Origin: Chlorobiaceae bacterium
Lineage (GTDB): Bacteria > Bacteroidota > Chlorobiia > Chlorobiales > Chlorobiaceae
Length of the DNA stretch: 34,071 nucleotides
Assembly: GCA_013334225.1 (NCBI GenBank)
Contig: JAAXXY010000029.1
Location: 1-34,071, forward strand
Reading direction: 5' to 3'
Of the stretch, positions 24,995 through 33,027 are shown piece by piece. Both the position numbers and the translations under genes were made by a program. The notes beneath the pieces are model-generated. The model was not told the origin of the DNA. It did not search any database and saw only the letters and a program-made list of their open reading frames with translations. How positions within the stretch are numbered: position 1 is the first letter of the stretch; every line of letters starts with the position of its first letter.

Positions 24995-26131
24995 TTACCC
25001 GAGCGCTCTTCCGAGGTCCTCGATCAGGTCTATTCCATCCTCCAGACCGACGGAAAGCCTGATGACGTTGTCGGTAATGCCTGCCGCGAGGCGATGCTCC
25101 CTGTCCATCGATGCATGGCTCATGGTGGCGGGATGCTCGATCAGCGATTCAACACCACCGAGGCTTTCGGCAAGCGAGAAGAGCCTGGTGCCTTTCAGCA
25201 CGCGATTCACATCGTCGATCGTGCCGTCGAGCTCGAAGGACACCATGCCGCCGAAGCTCTTCTGCTGCTTCCTGGCAAGCTCGTGCTGCGGGTGCGCCTG
25301 GAGACCCGGATAGAAGACGCGCTTCACCCTCGGGTGGCCCTGGAGATACTCCGCAACTGCCTGCGCGTTGCGTTCGTGTTCGCGCATGCGCAGGACAAGG
25401 GTCTTGATGCCGCGCAGCACCAGCCAGCAGTCGAAGGGCTGGGCGCAGGTACCGAGGGCGTTCACGAGGAATTTCAGCTTCGCGTCGAGATCTTCGCTGT
25501 TCGATAGCACCGCACCGCCCACAACGTCGGAATGTCCGTTCAGGTACTTGGTTGTCGAATGCACAACGATATCCGCCCCAAGCTCGAACGGCTTCTGGCC
25601 GTATGGCGAAAGGAATGTGTTATCAACAATCGTAAGCAGAGCGCGCGTCTTCGAAAGGGCCGCGACCGCTGCGATATCGACAAGGTTCAGGAGCGGATTG
25701 GAGGGGGTTTCCACCCAGACGGCCTTTGTCCGTTCATTTACATAAGGGAGCAGGTTTTCGGCATTCTGCAGGTTCACGAAATGAACCCTGATATTGAAAT
25801 GCTCCTCCACGGTTTTCATAAGCCTCGATGTGCCGCCATAGCAGTCGTCGGTGCAGATGATCTCGTCGCCCGCATGGAAGAGGTTCAGCACGGTGGTGAT
25901 CGCAGCCATCCCGGTTGTCACCGCTACTGCGCAGGAACAACCTTCGAGGGCGGAGATGCTGTCCTCGAGCGCCTTGCGGGTGGGGTTGCCGCTTCTTGTG
26001 TAGTCGAACCCCCTGTGCTTGCCGATATCCTCGAACACGAAGGTCGAGCTCTGGTAAATCGGGGTCATAATCGCGCCATACGCTTTGTCCGGTTCAACTC
26101 CGGCATGGATGGTGTCAGTCTGAAAACTCAT
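24995..26131 (-). CDS. metB: cystathionine gamma-synthase / gamma-lyase family enzyme
   Basis: A PLP enzyme of transsulfuration, 378 aa. PLP-binding Lys195 is in HSTTKYLNGHSD. Other family marks are YTRSGNPTRKALE (phosphate and active-site Tyr), CAVAVTTGMAAI, VWVETPSNPLLNL with Asp170 in IVDNTF, and SLGGVESLIEHPATMSHASM near the C-terminus. Whether it makes cystathionine (MetB), cleaves it (gamma-lyase) or uses O-acetylhomoserine cannot be settled by motif. The SAM-I riboswitch and terminator upstream argue for methionine biosynthesis. Its 3' end is duplicated at 24084-24236. Confidence 0.92.
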   Translation of the reverse strand: MSFQTDTIHAGVEPDKAYGAIMTPIYQSSTFVFEDIGKHRGFDYTRSGNPTRKALEDSISALEGCSCAVAVTTGMAAITTVLNLFHAGDEIICTDDCYGGTSRLMKTVEEHFNIRVHFVNLQNAENLLPYVNERTKAVWVETPSNPLLNLVDIAAVAALSKTRALLTIVDNTFLSPYGQKPFELGADIVVHSTTKYLNGHSDVVGGAVLSNSEDLDAKLKFLVNALGTCAQPFDCWLVLRGIKTLVLRMREHERNAQAVAEYLQGHPRVKRVFYPGLQAHPQHELARKQQKSFGGMVSFELDGTIDDVNRVLKGTRLFSLAESLGGVESLIEHPATMSHASMDREHRLAAGITDNVIRLSVGLEDGIDLIEDLGRALG

Positions 26132-26192
26132 TAATACCTCTTTCTGTCAATTATTGGTTGTAAAAAATCGGGTCACCCGAACGGCGGAAATG

Positions 26193-26225
26193 AAAAAACC
26201 CCTTCCCTGATGAGCATGGAAGAGG
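26193..26225 (-). terminator. riboswitch-linked intrinsic terminator before the metB-like gene
   Basis: On the minus strand CCTCTTCC pairs with GGGAAGGGG (8 bp, one G-U) and is followed by TTTTTT, about 90 nt after the SAM-I aptamer and about 60 nt before the ATG. It fits the off-switch of a transcription-attenuation riboswitch. Confidence 0.8.
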
Positions 26226-26312
26226 CGCAAGCTTAACTCTGTTTCTTTTCGGCCTGCAGCAAGATGTGCAAACCTGTTTTGAAAAGAGGGCTCCCGAAAA
26301 GCTCTTTTTCAC

Positions 26313-26442
26313 TCATCTTTCCCCTGCTTTACCGGCTCAAAAGCCTGCAACGGCAGAAGTAGAATACGGCACCGTGTTCCGTCATGAACGGAATCGGTTG
26401 TCAAGGTTTCAACGGGTCTATTCCCTCCACCTTTCTTGATGA
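26313..26442 (-). ncRNA. SAM-I (S-box) riboswitch aptamer
   Basis: Read on the minus strand, the helix P1 is TCATC/GATGA at the two ends. Within are the S-box hallmarks: AAGAAAGGTGGAGGGA, GACCC, GTTGAAACC, GACAACC, a TTCCGT/ACGGAA hairpin (P3), then CGGTGC and TTCTAC, in the order of the SAM-I consensus. It lies immediately upstream of the metB-like gene with the terminator at 26193-26225 as expression platform. High SAM should favour termination. Confidence 0.88.
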
Positions 26443-26461
26443 CCATTAACTTCAAAGAACT

Positions 26462-26477
26462 CTTAACAATTGTTAAG
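26462..26477. promoter_or_regulatory. 16-bp perfect palindrome, candidate operator
   Basis: CTTAACAATTGTTAAG is fully palindromic. A near copy, TTAACTATTGTTAA (one mismatch from symmetry), lies at 26599-26612, closer to the YceI gene. Both are between the divergent riboswitch/metB-like unit and yceI, so a dimeric repressor or activator may bind both. Confidence 0.5.
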
Positions 26478-26503
26478 GTAGGTTAAATTCTGAAAACTGC
26501 AAA
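26473..26503 (-). promoter_or_regulatory. weak candidate promoter for the SAM-I/metB-like transcript
   Basis: Minus strand TTTG (26503-26500), 19 nt, then TACCTTAA (26480-26473) fits the Chlorobi-type TTTG / TAnnTTTG pattern except for the last two bases. The start would fall within the palindrome at 26462-26477. Confidence 0.3.
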
Positions 26504-26681
26504 GAGAAAAAAATTCTCACCTATTTTTCATCGGGTAAGTGTTCGTTCCGACAATCGTCACTATCGATTATCTTCCATATTTTGAGCTTTTAACTATATT
26601 AACTATTGTTAACTATGATATGACAGTTCCGGGACTTTTCCGTAACAACAGGCAATCTCGATAATCAAAACTTGCTGCACT

Positions 26682-27278
26682 ATGAAAAGATTTTTCAGAA
26701 TGTTTGCGCTCGGCATCGCGCTCTTGATGCCGAATGTCACTCTCGCTTCGACCTGGTCGATCGATCAGGACCATTCGAGCGTAGGTTTTTCGATCACCCA
26801 CCTGATGGTATCGAAGGTGAGAGGGAGTTTTTCGCAGTTCAGCGGGACCGTTGATCTCGGTGACCGCGATATAACGGCGTCGAAGGTCTCGGCGTCTATC
26901 GCTGCATCTTCGATCAATACGAACGTACAGAAACGCGACGAACATCTGCGCGGTCCGGACTTTTTCGACGCGGCTAAATATCCGAGCATTACTTTCGTTT
27001 CGAAGAAATGGAGCCGGACGGCCGATGGCAAGCTGAAGGTTGCCGGCGACCTTACAATGCACGGCAAAACACATGAGGTAGTGCTGAATGTCGAACCGTT
27101 TTCCAGTGAAATCCGCGATGCATGGGGAAAGACAAGGCGCGCAACGACGGCAACGGCCCGCATCAACAGACATGATTTCGACATTACCTGGAACAAGGCG
27201 CTGGATGCGGGGGGCGTAACTATCGGAAATGATGTCGATATCGTGCTCGACATCGAACTCGTCAAAACCGGCCAGTAG
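26682..27278 (+). CDS. YceI-family periplasmic protein
   Basis: 198 aa. Signal peptide MKRFFRMFALGIALLMPNV ends near TLA; the mature protein starts STWSIDQDHSSVGFSITHLM, the YceI lipocalin-like opening. KVRGSFSQFSGTVDLGD, DEHLRGPDFFDAAKYPSITF, KVAGDLTMHGKTHEV and NRHDFDITW complete the family pattern. YceI proteins bind polyisoprenoids such as quinones or amphiphilic molecules in the periplasm. Monocistronic, divergent from the metB-like gene, with palindromes in the shared control region and a hairpin after its stop. Confidence 0.93.
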   Translation: MKRFFRMFALGIALLMPNVTLASTWSIDQDHSSVGFSITHLMVSKVRGSFSQFSGTVDLGDRDITASKVSASIAASSINTNVQKRDEHLRGPDFFDAAKYPSITFVSKKWSRTADGKLKVAGDLTMHGKTHEVVLNVEPFSSEIRDAWGKTRRATTATARINRHDFDITWNKALDAGGVTIGNDVDIVLDIELVKTGQ

Positions 27279-27296
27279 CACCGGGTCCTTTTGCGG

Positions 27297-27337
27297 AAGC
27301 CCGCTTTTCACGGATACGTTTTATCCTGAGCGGGCTT
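27297..27337 (+). terminator. hairpin after yceI
   Basis: AAGCCCGCT (27297-27305) pairs perfectly with AGCGGGCTT (27329-27337). The long loop holds a second small stem GGAT/ATCC. No T-run follows, so it may be a weak terminator or a 3'-stabilising structure. Confidence 0.5.
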
Positions 27338-27460
27338 GCAATTATCCTGCCCATCTTGTTTTTTTCTATTATTTCAATCAATTAGCCAAACCATCCCATC
27401 CCATACGAATCTCACCTCTTCAGCAGGTTTTCAAAAGATTCAACAAGTTCGCGTGACATT

Positions 27461-27784
27461 TTAAGATGCACAGCTTGTTAGTTCCCGGTATTCAATGTTC
27501 AATCGCATACTTTTAAGTGCCATTTTCAGAGCATCACTTCCCTTATCGTTATAAATACGTTTTAAAAAGTATTCGGCTGACTCGACACTCATGGCTCGTT
27601 TATACTTCGCGCCCCGGATCATATGGGCATAATCGTTGATATTGTTAAGCGCCGAATTACGATTTATACCAGTCTCAGCTACAATTTTATCAGCAGCAGC
27701 ACCTTTGCTTCTGAAACCATTATACACCGCAACAGAAGCTTCATATGCGGCCTCATATTGCTGTTTCATAATACGATTTGTCAT
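27461..27784 (-). CDS. small helical protein, HNH-associated type, next to TIR gene
   Basis: 107 aa, all helical by composition: QQYEAAYEASVAVYNGFRSKG, AADKIVAETGINRNSALNNI, NDYAHMIRGAKYKRAMS, AEYFLKRIYNDKGSDALKMAL. From memory this resembles an N-terminal module fused to HNH endonucleases in other bacteria, but the nuclease part is absent here. It lies 72 bases downstream of the pentapeptide-TIR gene on the same strand, so the two may form a unit. M1 or M6 could be the start. Confidence 0.6.
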   Translation of the reverse strand: MTNRIMKQQYEAAYEASVAVYNGFRSKGAAADKIVAETGINRNSALNNINDYAHMIRGAKYKRAMSVESAEYFLKRIYNDKGSDALKMALKSMRLNIEYRELTSCAS

Positions 27785-27856
27785 ATGTTGAATATTTAGT
27801 TATTACGGTCTTAACTATTCACAAGACATAGACCCAGCTTCGACGACAAAAAAACT

Positions 27857-28876
27857 CTATCCCGCCTTCAAATCCCGCAACAACCTATCGAACGCTGCCT
27901 TATATGCATCATGATCCTTCCATAGGGTGAAATCCCCGATGTGCCGCTGTCGCTTGACATTCCCGGCCCAGCCTGTTTTGCTGTCCATAATGGCATCATC
28001 AACCTGAACCGGAAACAACATTCCTTTCTTGCGCTCCTTTTCAAGTTCAAGAGCATGCTCAACTTCATGCTCTACCCAATCGCTCTGAACCGAGTGCTCG
28101 GAGAGAATCAGTAATAGTTTATCATGTACCCGGATCGTTTCATCAATCACAGACCGGATTTTATCACCGATCTTCAGGTCATGCGGAGCGAACCAGCACC
28201 TGACATTATTTGCTTGCAAACCCTCCCACAATCGCTTTGCAAATTCCTCGTCTTTATGGCTATAACTGATGAAACAGGAGTAGTAGTCGATGGGGTTAGC
28301 GGTCAGGGACTTTGCGTATTCGATCATTTGATCCGGCACACCACAACCGCGAAGAAATACCTCCGGGATGTTTCCTTTCGATTTGTAAAGGGTGTCGATA
28401 CCAATTGAGGATGGCCCCTCATGTATAATGCTTTCAAGATTATAAGCGCAACAAAGATCAATATTTATAAATGCAGTATACCTGAAAATGGCATTCTTAA
28501 AATTTGCTGTTTTAACATTGGCTCCATCAAAATTACAAGCGCTGAAATTTACACTTGTAAGGTTTGCATTATTCAAATTTGTTCCACGAAGATCAGCTAC
28601 CTGTAAATCAGCTCCTGTAAGGTTAGAATTGCTGATGTTTGCTCCACCAAAACGAACCAGACTCAAGTTGGCATTACAGAGATTAGCTCCAGATATATTA
28701 ACGCCATAAAGATTGCCCATTCTTAGATTTACTTTGCCGAAATCAATTCCATGAAAATCGGTGTTTGGAAGAGCCAAATTACTGAGATCAGGCTTTATCT
28801 CTGGTTTTTCTTTCCTCCAACTATTCCAGACCTCGACGCCCTGCCTTAGAATCTCCAGATGTTCAGGATTAGCCAT
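27857..28876 (-). CDS. pentapeptide-repeat protein with C-terminal TIR domain
   Basis: 339 aa. Residues about 29-145 are pentapeptide repeats of the A(D/N)LxX type (GANLCNANLSLVRF, GADLQVADLRGTNL), a right-handed beta-helix. Residues about 198-330 are a TIR domain: CFISYSHKDEEFAKRL, CWFAPHDLKIGDKI, LLLILSEHSVQSDW, with Glu271 in the SDWVEHE segment at the position of the catalytic Glu of NAD-cleaving TIRs. No signal peptide. Such sensor-plus-TIR layouts are known in bacterial defence and NAD depletion, but this protein's role is inference. Codon use is AT-richer than the metabolic genes around it. Confidence 0.88.
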   Translation of the reverse strand: MANPEHLEILRQGVEVWNSWRKEKPEIKPDLSNLALPNTDFHGIDFGKVNLRMGNLYGVNISGANLCNANLSLVRFGGANISNSNLTGADLQVADLRGTNLNNANLTSVNFSACNFDGANVKTANFKNAIFRYTAFINIDLCCAYNLESIIHEGPSSIGIDTLYKSKGNIPEVFLRGCGVPDQMIEYAKSLTANPIDYYSCFISYSHKDEEFAKRLWEGLQANNVRCWFAPHDLKIGDKIRSVIDETIRVHDKLLLILSEHSVQSDWVEHEVEHALELEKERKKGMLFPVQVDDAIMDSKTGWAGNVKRQRHIGDFTLWKDHDAYKAAFDRLLRDLKAG

Positions 28877-29079
28877 ATTGGTTTATATCATGATGTTTGG
28901 AAAAGGTATGGACTGGGAAACCGTACTATCCGGAAGGATCAGGGTTCAGGTGCACTGCTCGGGATACTACTACGCGCAATATACGGAATTTGGACGGAAA
29001 TTGGACAGGGGGCAGGACTCCAGAAACAGCCCTTATTTTTCGGTCACAATAGGTGTTTATTGAGCTCATGGAGGTAACT

Positions 29080-29256
29080 GTGGATAGTGCGAAAAAAAGC
29101 CGGGGGATTATACCGGGCTTGATGTATTGTCATTATGCTCCCCACATTCCGGCAGCAAAAATAATTTATAACTCAGGAATTTTTAGAACCGTGGCTTTGT
29201 TTTTCAAAGTATTGGTTGTGTTTGTTCTTTTTCTCTTGTTCTTTATTTCAGGTTAA
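29080..29256 (+). CDS. small membrane protein (58 aa), GTG start
   Basis: A short gene supported by its signals: GGAGG at 29070-29074, 5-nt spacer, GTG at 29080, and a strong intrinsic terminator overlapping the stop. The product begins DSAKKSRGIIPGLMYCHYAP and ends with one transmembrane helix TVALFFKVLVVFVLFLLFFI. No family recognised. A GC-rich inverted repeat (AGCCGG..CCGGGCT) falls within the 5' part. The rest of 28877-29436 holds a divergent promoter region for the TIR gene and no other supported gene. Confidence 0.5.
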   Translation: MDSAKKSRGIIPGLMYCHYAPHIPAAKIIYNSGIFRTVALFFKVLVVFVLFLLFFISG

Positions 29257-29290
29257 AAGGGTGTTGATGCATATCAATGCCCTTTTTTTT
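29256..29290 (+). terminator. strong intrinsic terminator
   Basis: A 13-bp stem (29256-29268 with 29273-29285, two G-U pairs) with a 4-nt GCAT loop is followed by eight Ts. The polarity shows that a plus-strand transcript ends here, which supports the small gene just upstream. Confidence 0.88.
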
Positions 29291-29334
29291 AACTATCTGT
29301 TTTTTTCACGCATCCGGTATGAAGCTTTCGTCAT

Positions 29335-29371
29335 TATCTGCTCTTCTGACATATCGTTCTATAAGCAGATA
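29335..29371 (+). promoter_or_regulatory. inverted repeat upstream of bacterioferritin
   Basis: TATCTGCT (29335-29342) and AGCAGATA (29364-29371) are exact inverted copies, 21 nt apart, about 65 bases before the bfr ATG. Could be an operator (iron or redox regulator) or a leader hairpin. Confidence 0.35.
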
Positions 29372-29436
29372 TATTTGCATTCAAGCTCATAAAGCAAGGA
29401 AACAATTCATCTTAATATCAACCTCAGGAGGCCGTA

Positions 29437-29904
29437 ATGAAAGGGAACCCGCAACTCATCGAAAAGCTGAACAGCTTGCTCTCCGAAGAACTCACAGCCA
29501 TCAATCAGTATATGGTTCATTCGGAAATGTGCGACAATTGGGGATATCAAAAACTGCATAAAGCGGATGAAAAGCGTGCTATCGACGAAATGAGGCATGC
29601 CGAGAAGCTTATCGGCCGCATCCTTTTCATCGAGGGAACCCCCATCGTCAGCAACCTGAACAAAATCAGCATTGGCGATACCGTCGAAAAACAGCACAAA
29701 AAAGATCATTCGGCGGAGAGCGATGCCATTGCTTCATACAATGAAGGCATCAGACTTGCCGTTAAAGTCGGCGACAATGGTACCAAAGAACTGCTTGACA
29801 CAATCCTGATGGAAGAAGAAGCGCATATCGACTGGATCGAGGCACAGCTTGACCAGATCAATCAGATGGGTATACAGAATTATCTGAGTGACCAGATTGG
29901 CTGA
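29437..29904 (+). CDS. bfr: bacterioferritin
   Basis: Iron-storage ferritin of 155 aa that forms a 24-subunit shell. All ferroxidase ligands are at canonical numbers: Glu18, Glu51, His54, Glu94, Glu127 and His130 (EELTAINQYMVHSEM, IDEMRHAE, MEEEAHIDWIE). Met52 is the usual heme ligand, so this is the heme-binding form. A strong GGAGG site precedes the ATG. Functionally linked to the VIT-like transporter and Hcp further on. Confidence 0.96.
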   Translation: MKGNPQLIEKLNSLLSEELTAINQYMVHSEMCDNWGYQKLHKADEKRAIDEMRHAEKLIGRILFIEGTPIVSNLNKISIGDTVEKQHKKDHSAESDAIASYNEGIRLAVKVGDNGTKELLDTILMEEEAHIDWIEAQLDQINQMGIQNYLSDQIG

Positions 29905-30110
29905 GTGAAATAACTATTGATAATGAACTCTTCCTTGCTGTTTTGACAAGAGATACACTCGTCCACGTTTCCTCTTCTTGCATTATTGTATTATTTTACA
30001 GTTTGCAAAGAGTATCTGAATCACAAAAATCGATTCAGGAACCGGCTCTGTCCTTCCGTCCCCCTTAGTTTTTGACCGATTTACATACCTTTTACTAACG
30101 GAGAGTATCT

Positions 30111-30572
30111 ATGGCATCAAAAAAACGGACTCCAAACGATCTGATAGACGATATCTATAACCTGGCCTATTGGATGACAGGTTCAAGGGAGGGGGCCAAC
30201 CACCTTGTTTTCAGGACTTATCTGAATGTGACTCCTGAAACTCCGGCAATCGAGATATTCAAAACGTTCAGAAATTGTTACCAGGAAAGCTTTGTCAACG
30301 GGAAAATATCCTGTATACCGCAGCCGTCGTGTAAACCTATGGAACACCTGGGCGAGGAATTGGTTAAACAGGAAGCTGATGTGAAACTCACAATACTGCT
30401 CAAGGAGATTGCCGGATTGACTCCCGAAACAATATCAAAAATAATCGGCAAGCCTACGGAAATCATAAAATCGAGGCTGTCATCAGGAAGGTCCCTGCTG
30501 GCTGGAGGTACTCTTTCTTCGAATGGTCATGGCAAATCGGAGAACGTTCCTGAAGTTGATGAAGAGTCATAA
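30111..30572 (+). CDS. sigma-70/ECF sigma-like protein, short
   Basis: 153 aa. The N-terminus NDLIDDIYNLAYWMTGSREGANHLVF resembles sigma region 2, and KLTILLKEIAGLTPETISKI with IGKPTEIIKSRLSSGRSLL resembles the helix-turn-helix of region 4. The region between is short and diverged, so the protein may be an atypical ECF sigma, an anti-sigma-type regulator or a degraded copy. No anti-sigma gene is adjacent. The ATG follows CGGAGAGTATCT. The tail after ~135 is polar and disordered. Confidence 0.6.
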   Translation: MASKKRTPNDLIDDIYNLAYWMTGSREGANHLVFRTYLNVTPETPAIEIFKTFRNCYQESFVNGKISCIPQPSCKPMEHLGEELVKQEADVKLTILLKEIAGLTPETISKIIGKPTEIIKSRLSSGRSLLAGGTLSSNGHGKSENVPEVDEES

Positions 30573-30805
30573 ATATCAGCTCCCGGGGCCGAAGGGTAAA
30601 GAATGACAGGAACGGCATCATGAAAATTTCATAGAGCCTTCAGCTCAATAGCCTGGCGGCATGTCGCTTCCGGCAGGTCGAACATATCTTCGAAGATCCG
30701 CTACCATTAAACCGGCTTCTGAAACCTGGAATTACTCAGCTCGCCGGGTTGCTTGTTTCCAGAAAAAGGGTGGAGATGGTAAAACCGTCTTTATAATAAA
30801 ATAAC

Positions 30806-30836
30806 AAGACCGCAAGGTTAGATCCCTCACGGTCTT
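30806..30836 (-). terminator. intrinsic terminator of hcp
   Basis: AAGACCG (30806-30812) pairs with CGGTCTT (30830-30836); on the minus strand the stem is followed by TTATTTTATTAT. It lies 18 bases after the hcp stop. The long loop makes it only moderately strong. Confidence 0.7.
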
Positions 30837-30854
30837 TTCAATTGTGATTGAGTG

Positions 30855-32483
30855 TCAGTTTCCGGCCATCATGGCTTCGATATCTTCAAAAACGGTGCCG
30901 ATCTGGCGGATATTGAATTTTTCGACCAGGATCGCTGCGGTATTCGGGGTGAGAAACTCCGGCAGGGTCGGGCCAAGGCGAATTCCCTTGACACCAAGAG
31001 CCAGCAGGGCGAGAAAAACTGCAACGGCTTTCTGCTCATACCATGCGATATCGTAGGAGACCGGAAGGTCATTGATATCGTCAAGCCCGAAAATATCCTT
31101 GAGCGTGAGGGCTATCATGGCAAGTGAATATGAGTCGTTGCACTGTCCCGCATCGAGCACTCTCGGAATACCGTCGATCGAGCCGAGAGGCAGTTTGTTG
31201 TACCGGAATTTCGCGCAGCCCGCTGTCAGAATAACCGTATCCTGGGGAAGCTCGGTTGCGACATTGGTGTAGTACTTCCTCGAGTTATGCCGACCGTCGC
31301 ATCCCCCCATTACGATAAAGCGTCTGATTGCCCCTGACTTGACGGCGTCGACGATCTTGTCGGCAAGGGCGATCACCTGATGGTGGGCGAAGCCGCCGAT
31401 TATTTCGCCGTTCTCGATTTCCTTCGGTGGAGGACAGTTCTTTGCAAGCTCAATGAGCCTGGAAAAATCTTTCTGCCCGTCTTTTTTTCTCGGAGGAATG
31501 TGCTCGAGCCCTTCGTAGCCGGCATTGCCGGTGGTGAACATCCGGTAGCGATAAGCTTCCCTGACTGGAACGATACAGTTGGTTGTCATGAGGATCGGAC
31601 CGTTGAACGATTCGAACTCCTTGTCCTGCAACCACCACGAGCCTCCGTAATTACCGATGAAATGCCTGTATTTACTGAATGCAGGATAGTAATGAGCCGG
31701 AAGCATTTCACAATGGGTGTAGACATCGACCCCTGTGCCCTCTGTCTGAAGCAGCAGTTCTTCCATATCCTTCAGGTCATGTCCCGAAATGAGGATTCCC
31801 GGGTTTGAGCCTACGCCGGTTCTTACAGTTGTCGCCACAGGGTGCCCGTAAGTCTCGGTATTTGCCTTGTCGAGCAGCGCCATGGCTTTCACGGCAATCG
31901 CTCCTGTTTCCATGACGAGACCAAGCACGCGTTCGAGTTCGAGCTCTTTTGTGAGGGCTGCAAGGGCTGTAACGTAAAATTCGTGGATCGCATCGTCTGT
32001 GTATCCAAGTACATCGGCATGATCGTTATAGGCGGCAAGGCCCTTCAGGCCGTAGAGCACCAGACCTTTCAGTGACCGGATGTCTTCGTTGTCGCTGAGA
32101 GCCTCGATACCCGAAATCTCGGCTTTTCTGACGAATTCTTCGAGGCTGTTTCCATGCCAGTGAAGACAATCGTGATCGGGCAGCACCGCAAGGCTGCTTT
32201 TCAGCATTTCGCGAAGAGCAAGCGCCTCCCTGATTTTCTGTGCAATTGCTTCGTCATCGAAGTTCGTATTGGTAACCGTGACGAAAAGCCCTTCGCTGAT
32301 AAAACGGCCATGATCGGGATGGAGTTTGCCTCCCGAAGATTCAGAGGCAAAAGCTATGCCTTCGAGCGCGTAAACAAGCGTATCCTGGAGCTTTGCAGTC
32401 ACCTCGTTCTTGCCGCATACTCCCCGGGCTATACAGCCGGTACCCTTTACGCTTTCCTGGCATTGAACACAATACATACCCAT
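30855..32483 (-). CDS. hcp: hybrid cluster protein (hydroxylamine reductase)
   Basis: A cytosolic Fe-S-O enzyme that reduces hydroxylamine and, in vivo, mainly handles nitric oxide and nitrosative stress; 542 aa. The N-terminal cluster motif is [19 protein letters not shown] (C-x2-C-x8-C-x5-C), the spacing of the anaerobe-type [4Fe-4S] class. Hybrid-cluster ligands follow in the C-terminal part ([35 protein letters not shown]). I chose the third Met (ATG 32483) because AGGAG lies 7 nt upstream; the first ATG is only 1 nt from it. Stands alone with its own terminator. Confidence 0.96.
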   Translation of the reverse strand: MGMYCVQCQESVKGTGCIARGVCGKNEVTAKLQDTLVYALEGIAFASESSGGKLHPDHGRFISEGLFVTVTNTNFDDEAIAQKIREALALREMLKSSLAVLPDHDCLHWHGNSLEEFVRKAEISGIEALSDNEDIRSLKGLVLYGLKGLAAYNDHADVLGYTDDAIHEFYVTALAALTKELELERVLGLVMETGAIAVKAMALLDKANTETYGHPVATTVRTGVGSNPGILISGHDLKDMEELLLQTEGTGVDVYTHCEMLPAHYYPAFSKYRHFIGNYGGSWWLQDKEFESFNGPILMTTNCIVPVREAYRYRMFTTGNAGYEGLEHIPPRKKDGQKDFSRLIELAKNCPPPKEIENGEIIGGFAHHQVIALADKIVDAVKSGAIRRFIVMGGCDGRHNSRKYYTNVATELPQDTVILTAGCAKFRYNKLPLGSIDGIPRVLDAGQCNDSYSLAMIALTLKDIFGLDDINDLPVSYDIAWYEQKAVAVFLALLALGVKGIRLGPTLPEFLTPNTAAILVEKFNIRQIGTVFEDIEAMMAGN

Positions 32484-32489
32484 GATCAT

Positions 32490-33027
32490 ACTCCTCGTTT
32501 TAAAGTTTTCCGGGGTTCATATCGAAAGGTACCTGTTCTGAATCCTGACTGGCATGATTCTCACAAAAAGCAAAAAAGGAAAAAGTTTCGTCATTCCCCG
32601 AAACCTGCGAACATGTAAAAAATTAAACGGCTATGAGGGTTAAAAAATTCAGGGGAAGAGCGCCTGTTGAGGTTCGCACGCAGGATTTTTGCCGAAATGT
32701 GACGAGGTTAATTACCCGCCAAATAATGTTGCAAGAACTCAAGATGTTCAGAAATCACTACTGCAGTGACCGGATGGTGTTTGAAACAAGCAGGGTTCCC
32801 TGAAAACCACATTCAACCAGGGTAGCATTAAAAAGAAGCAGAAAGATGAAAAGCAGGAAGTGGATAGCGTATGTCATCTCCGTAATGCCGAGGGTTCTCT
32901 TTATATTCTCCTCAGGATACCACTGCTCATTAATATACGGATTTTTGACAGACGGAAGTGATCGCCGGGCAACGGAGTCACCCGGTATACTAACGAAAAC
33001 CCGCTTGGATAAAAAGGAGATTTGCCG
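32490..33027. other. stretch without a supportable gene
   Basis: About 540 bases between divergent hcp and the VIT gene. It holds an inverted repeat GTTTCG..CGAAAC (near 32583-32602) and the VIT ribosome site. Short frames on both strands at 32760-33050 encode hydrophobic stretches (minus strand MTYAIHFLLFIFLLLFNATL), but their ribosome sites are poor, so I do not call them. Confidence 0.5.
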
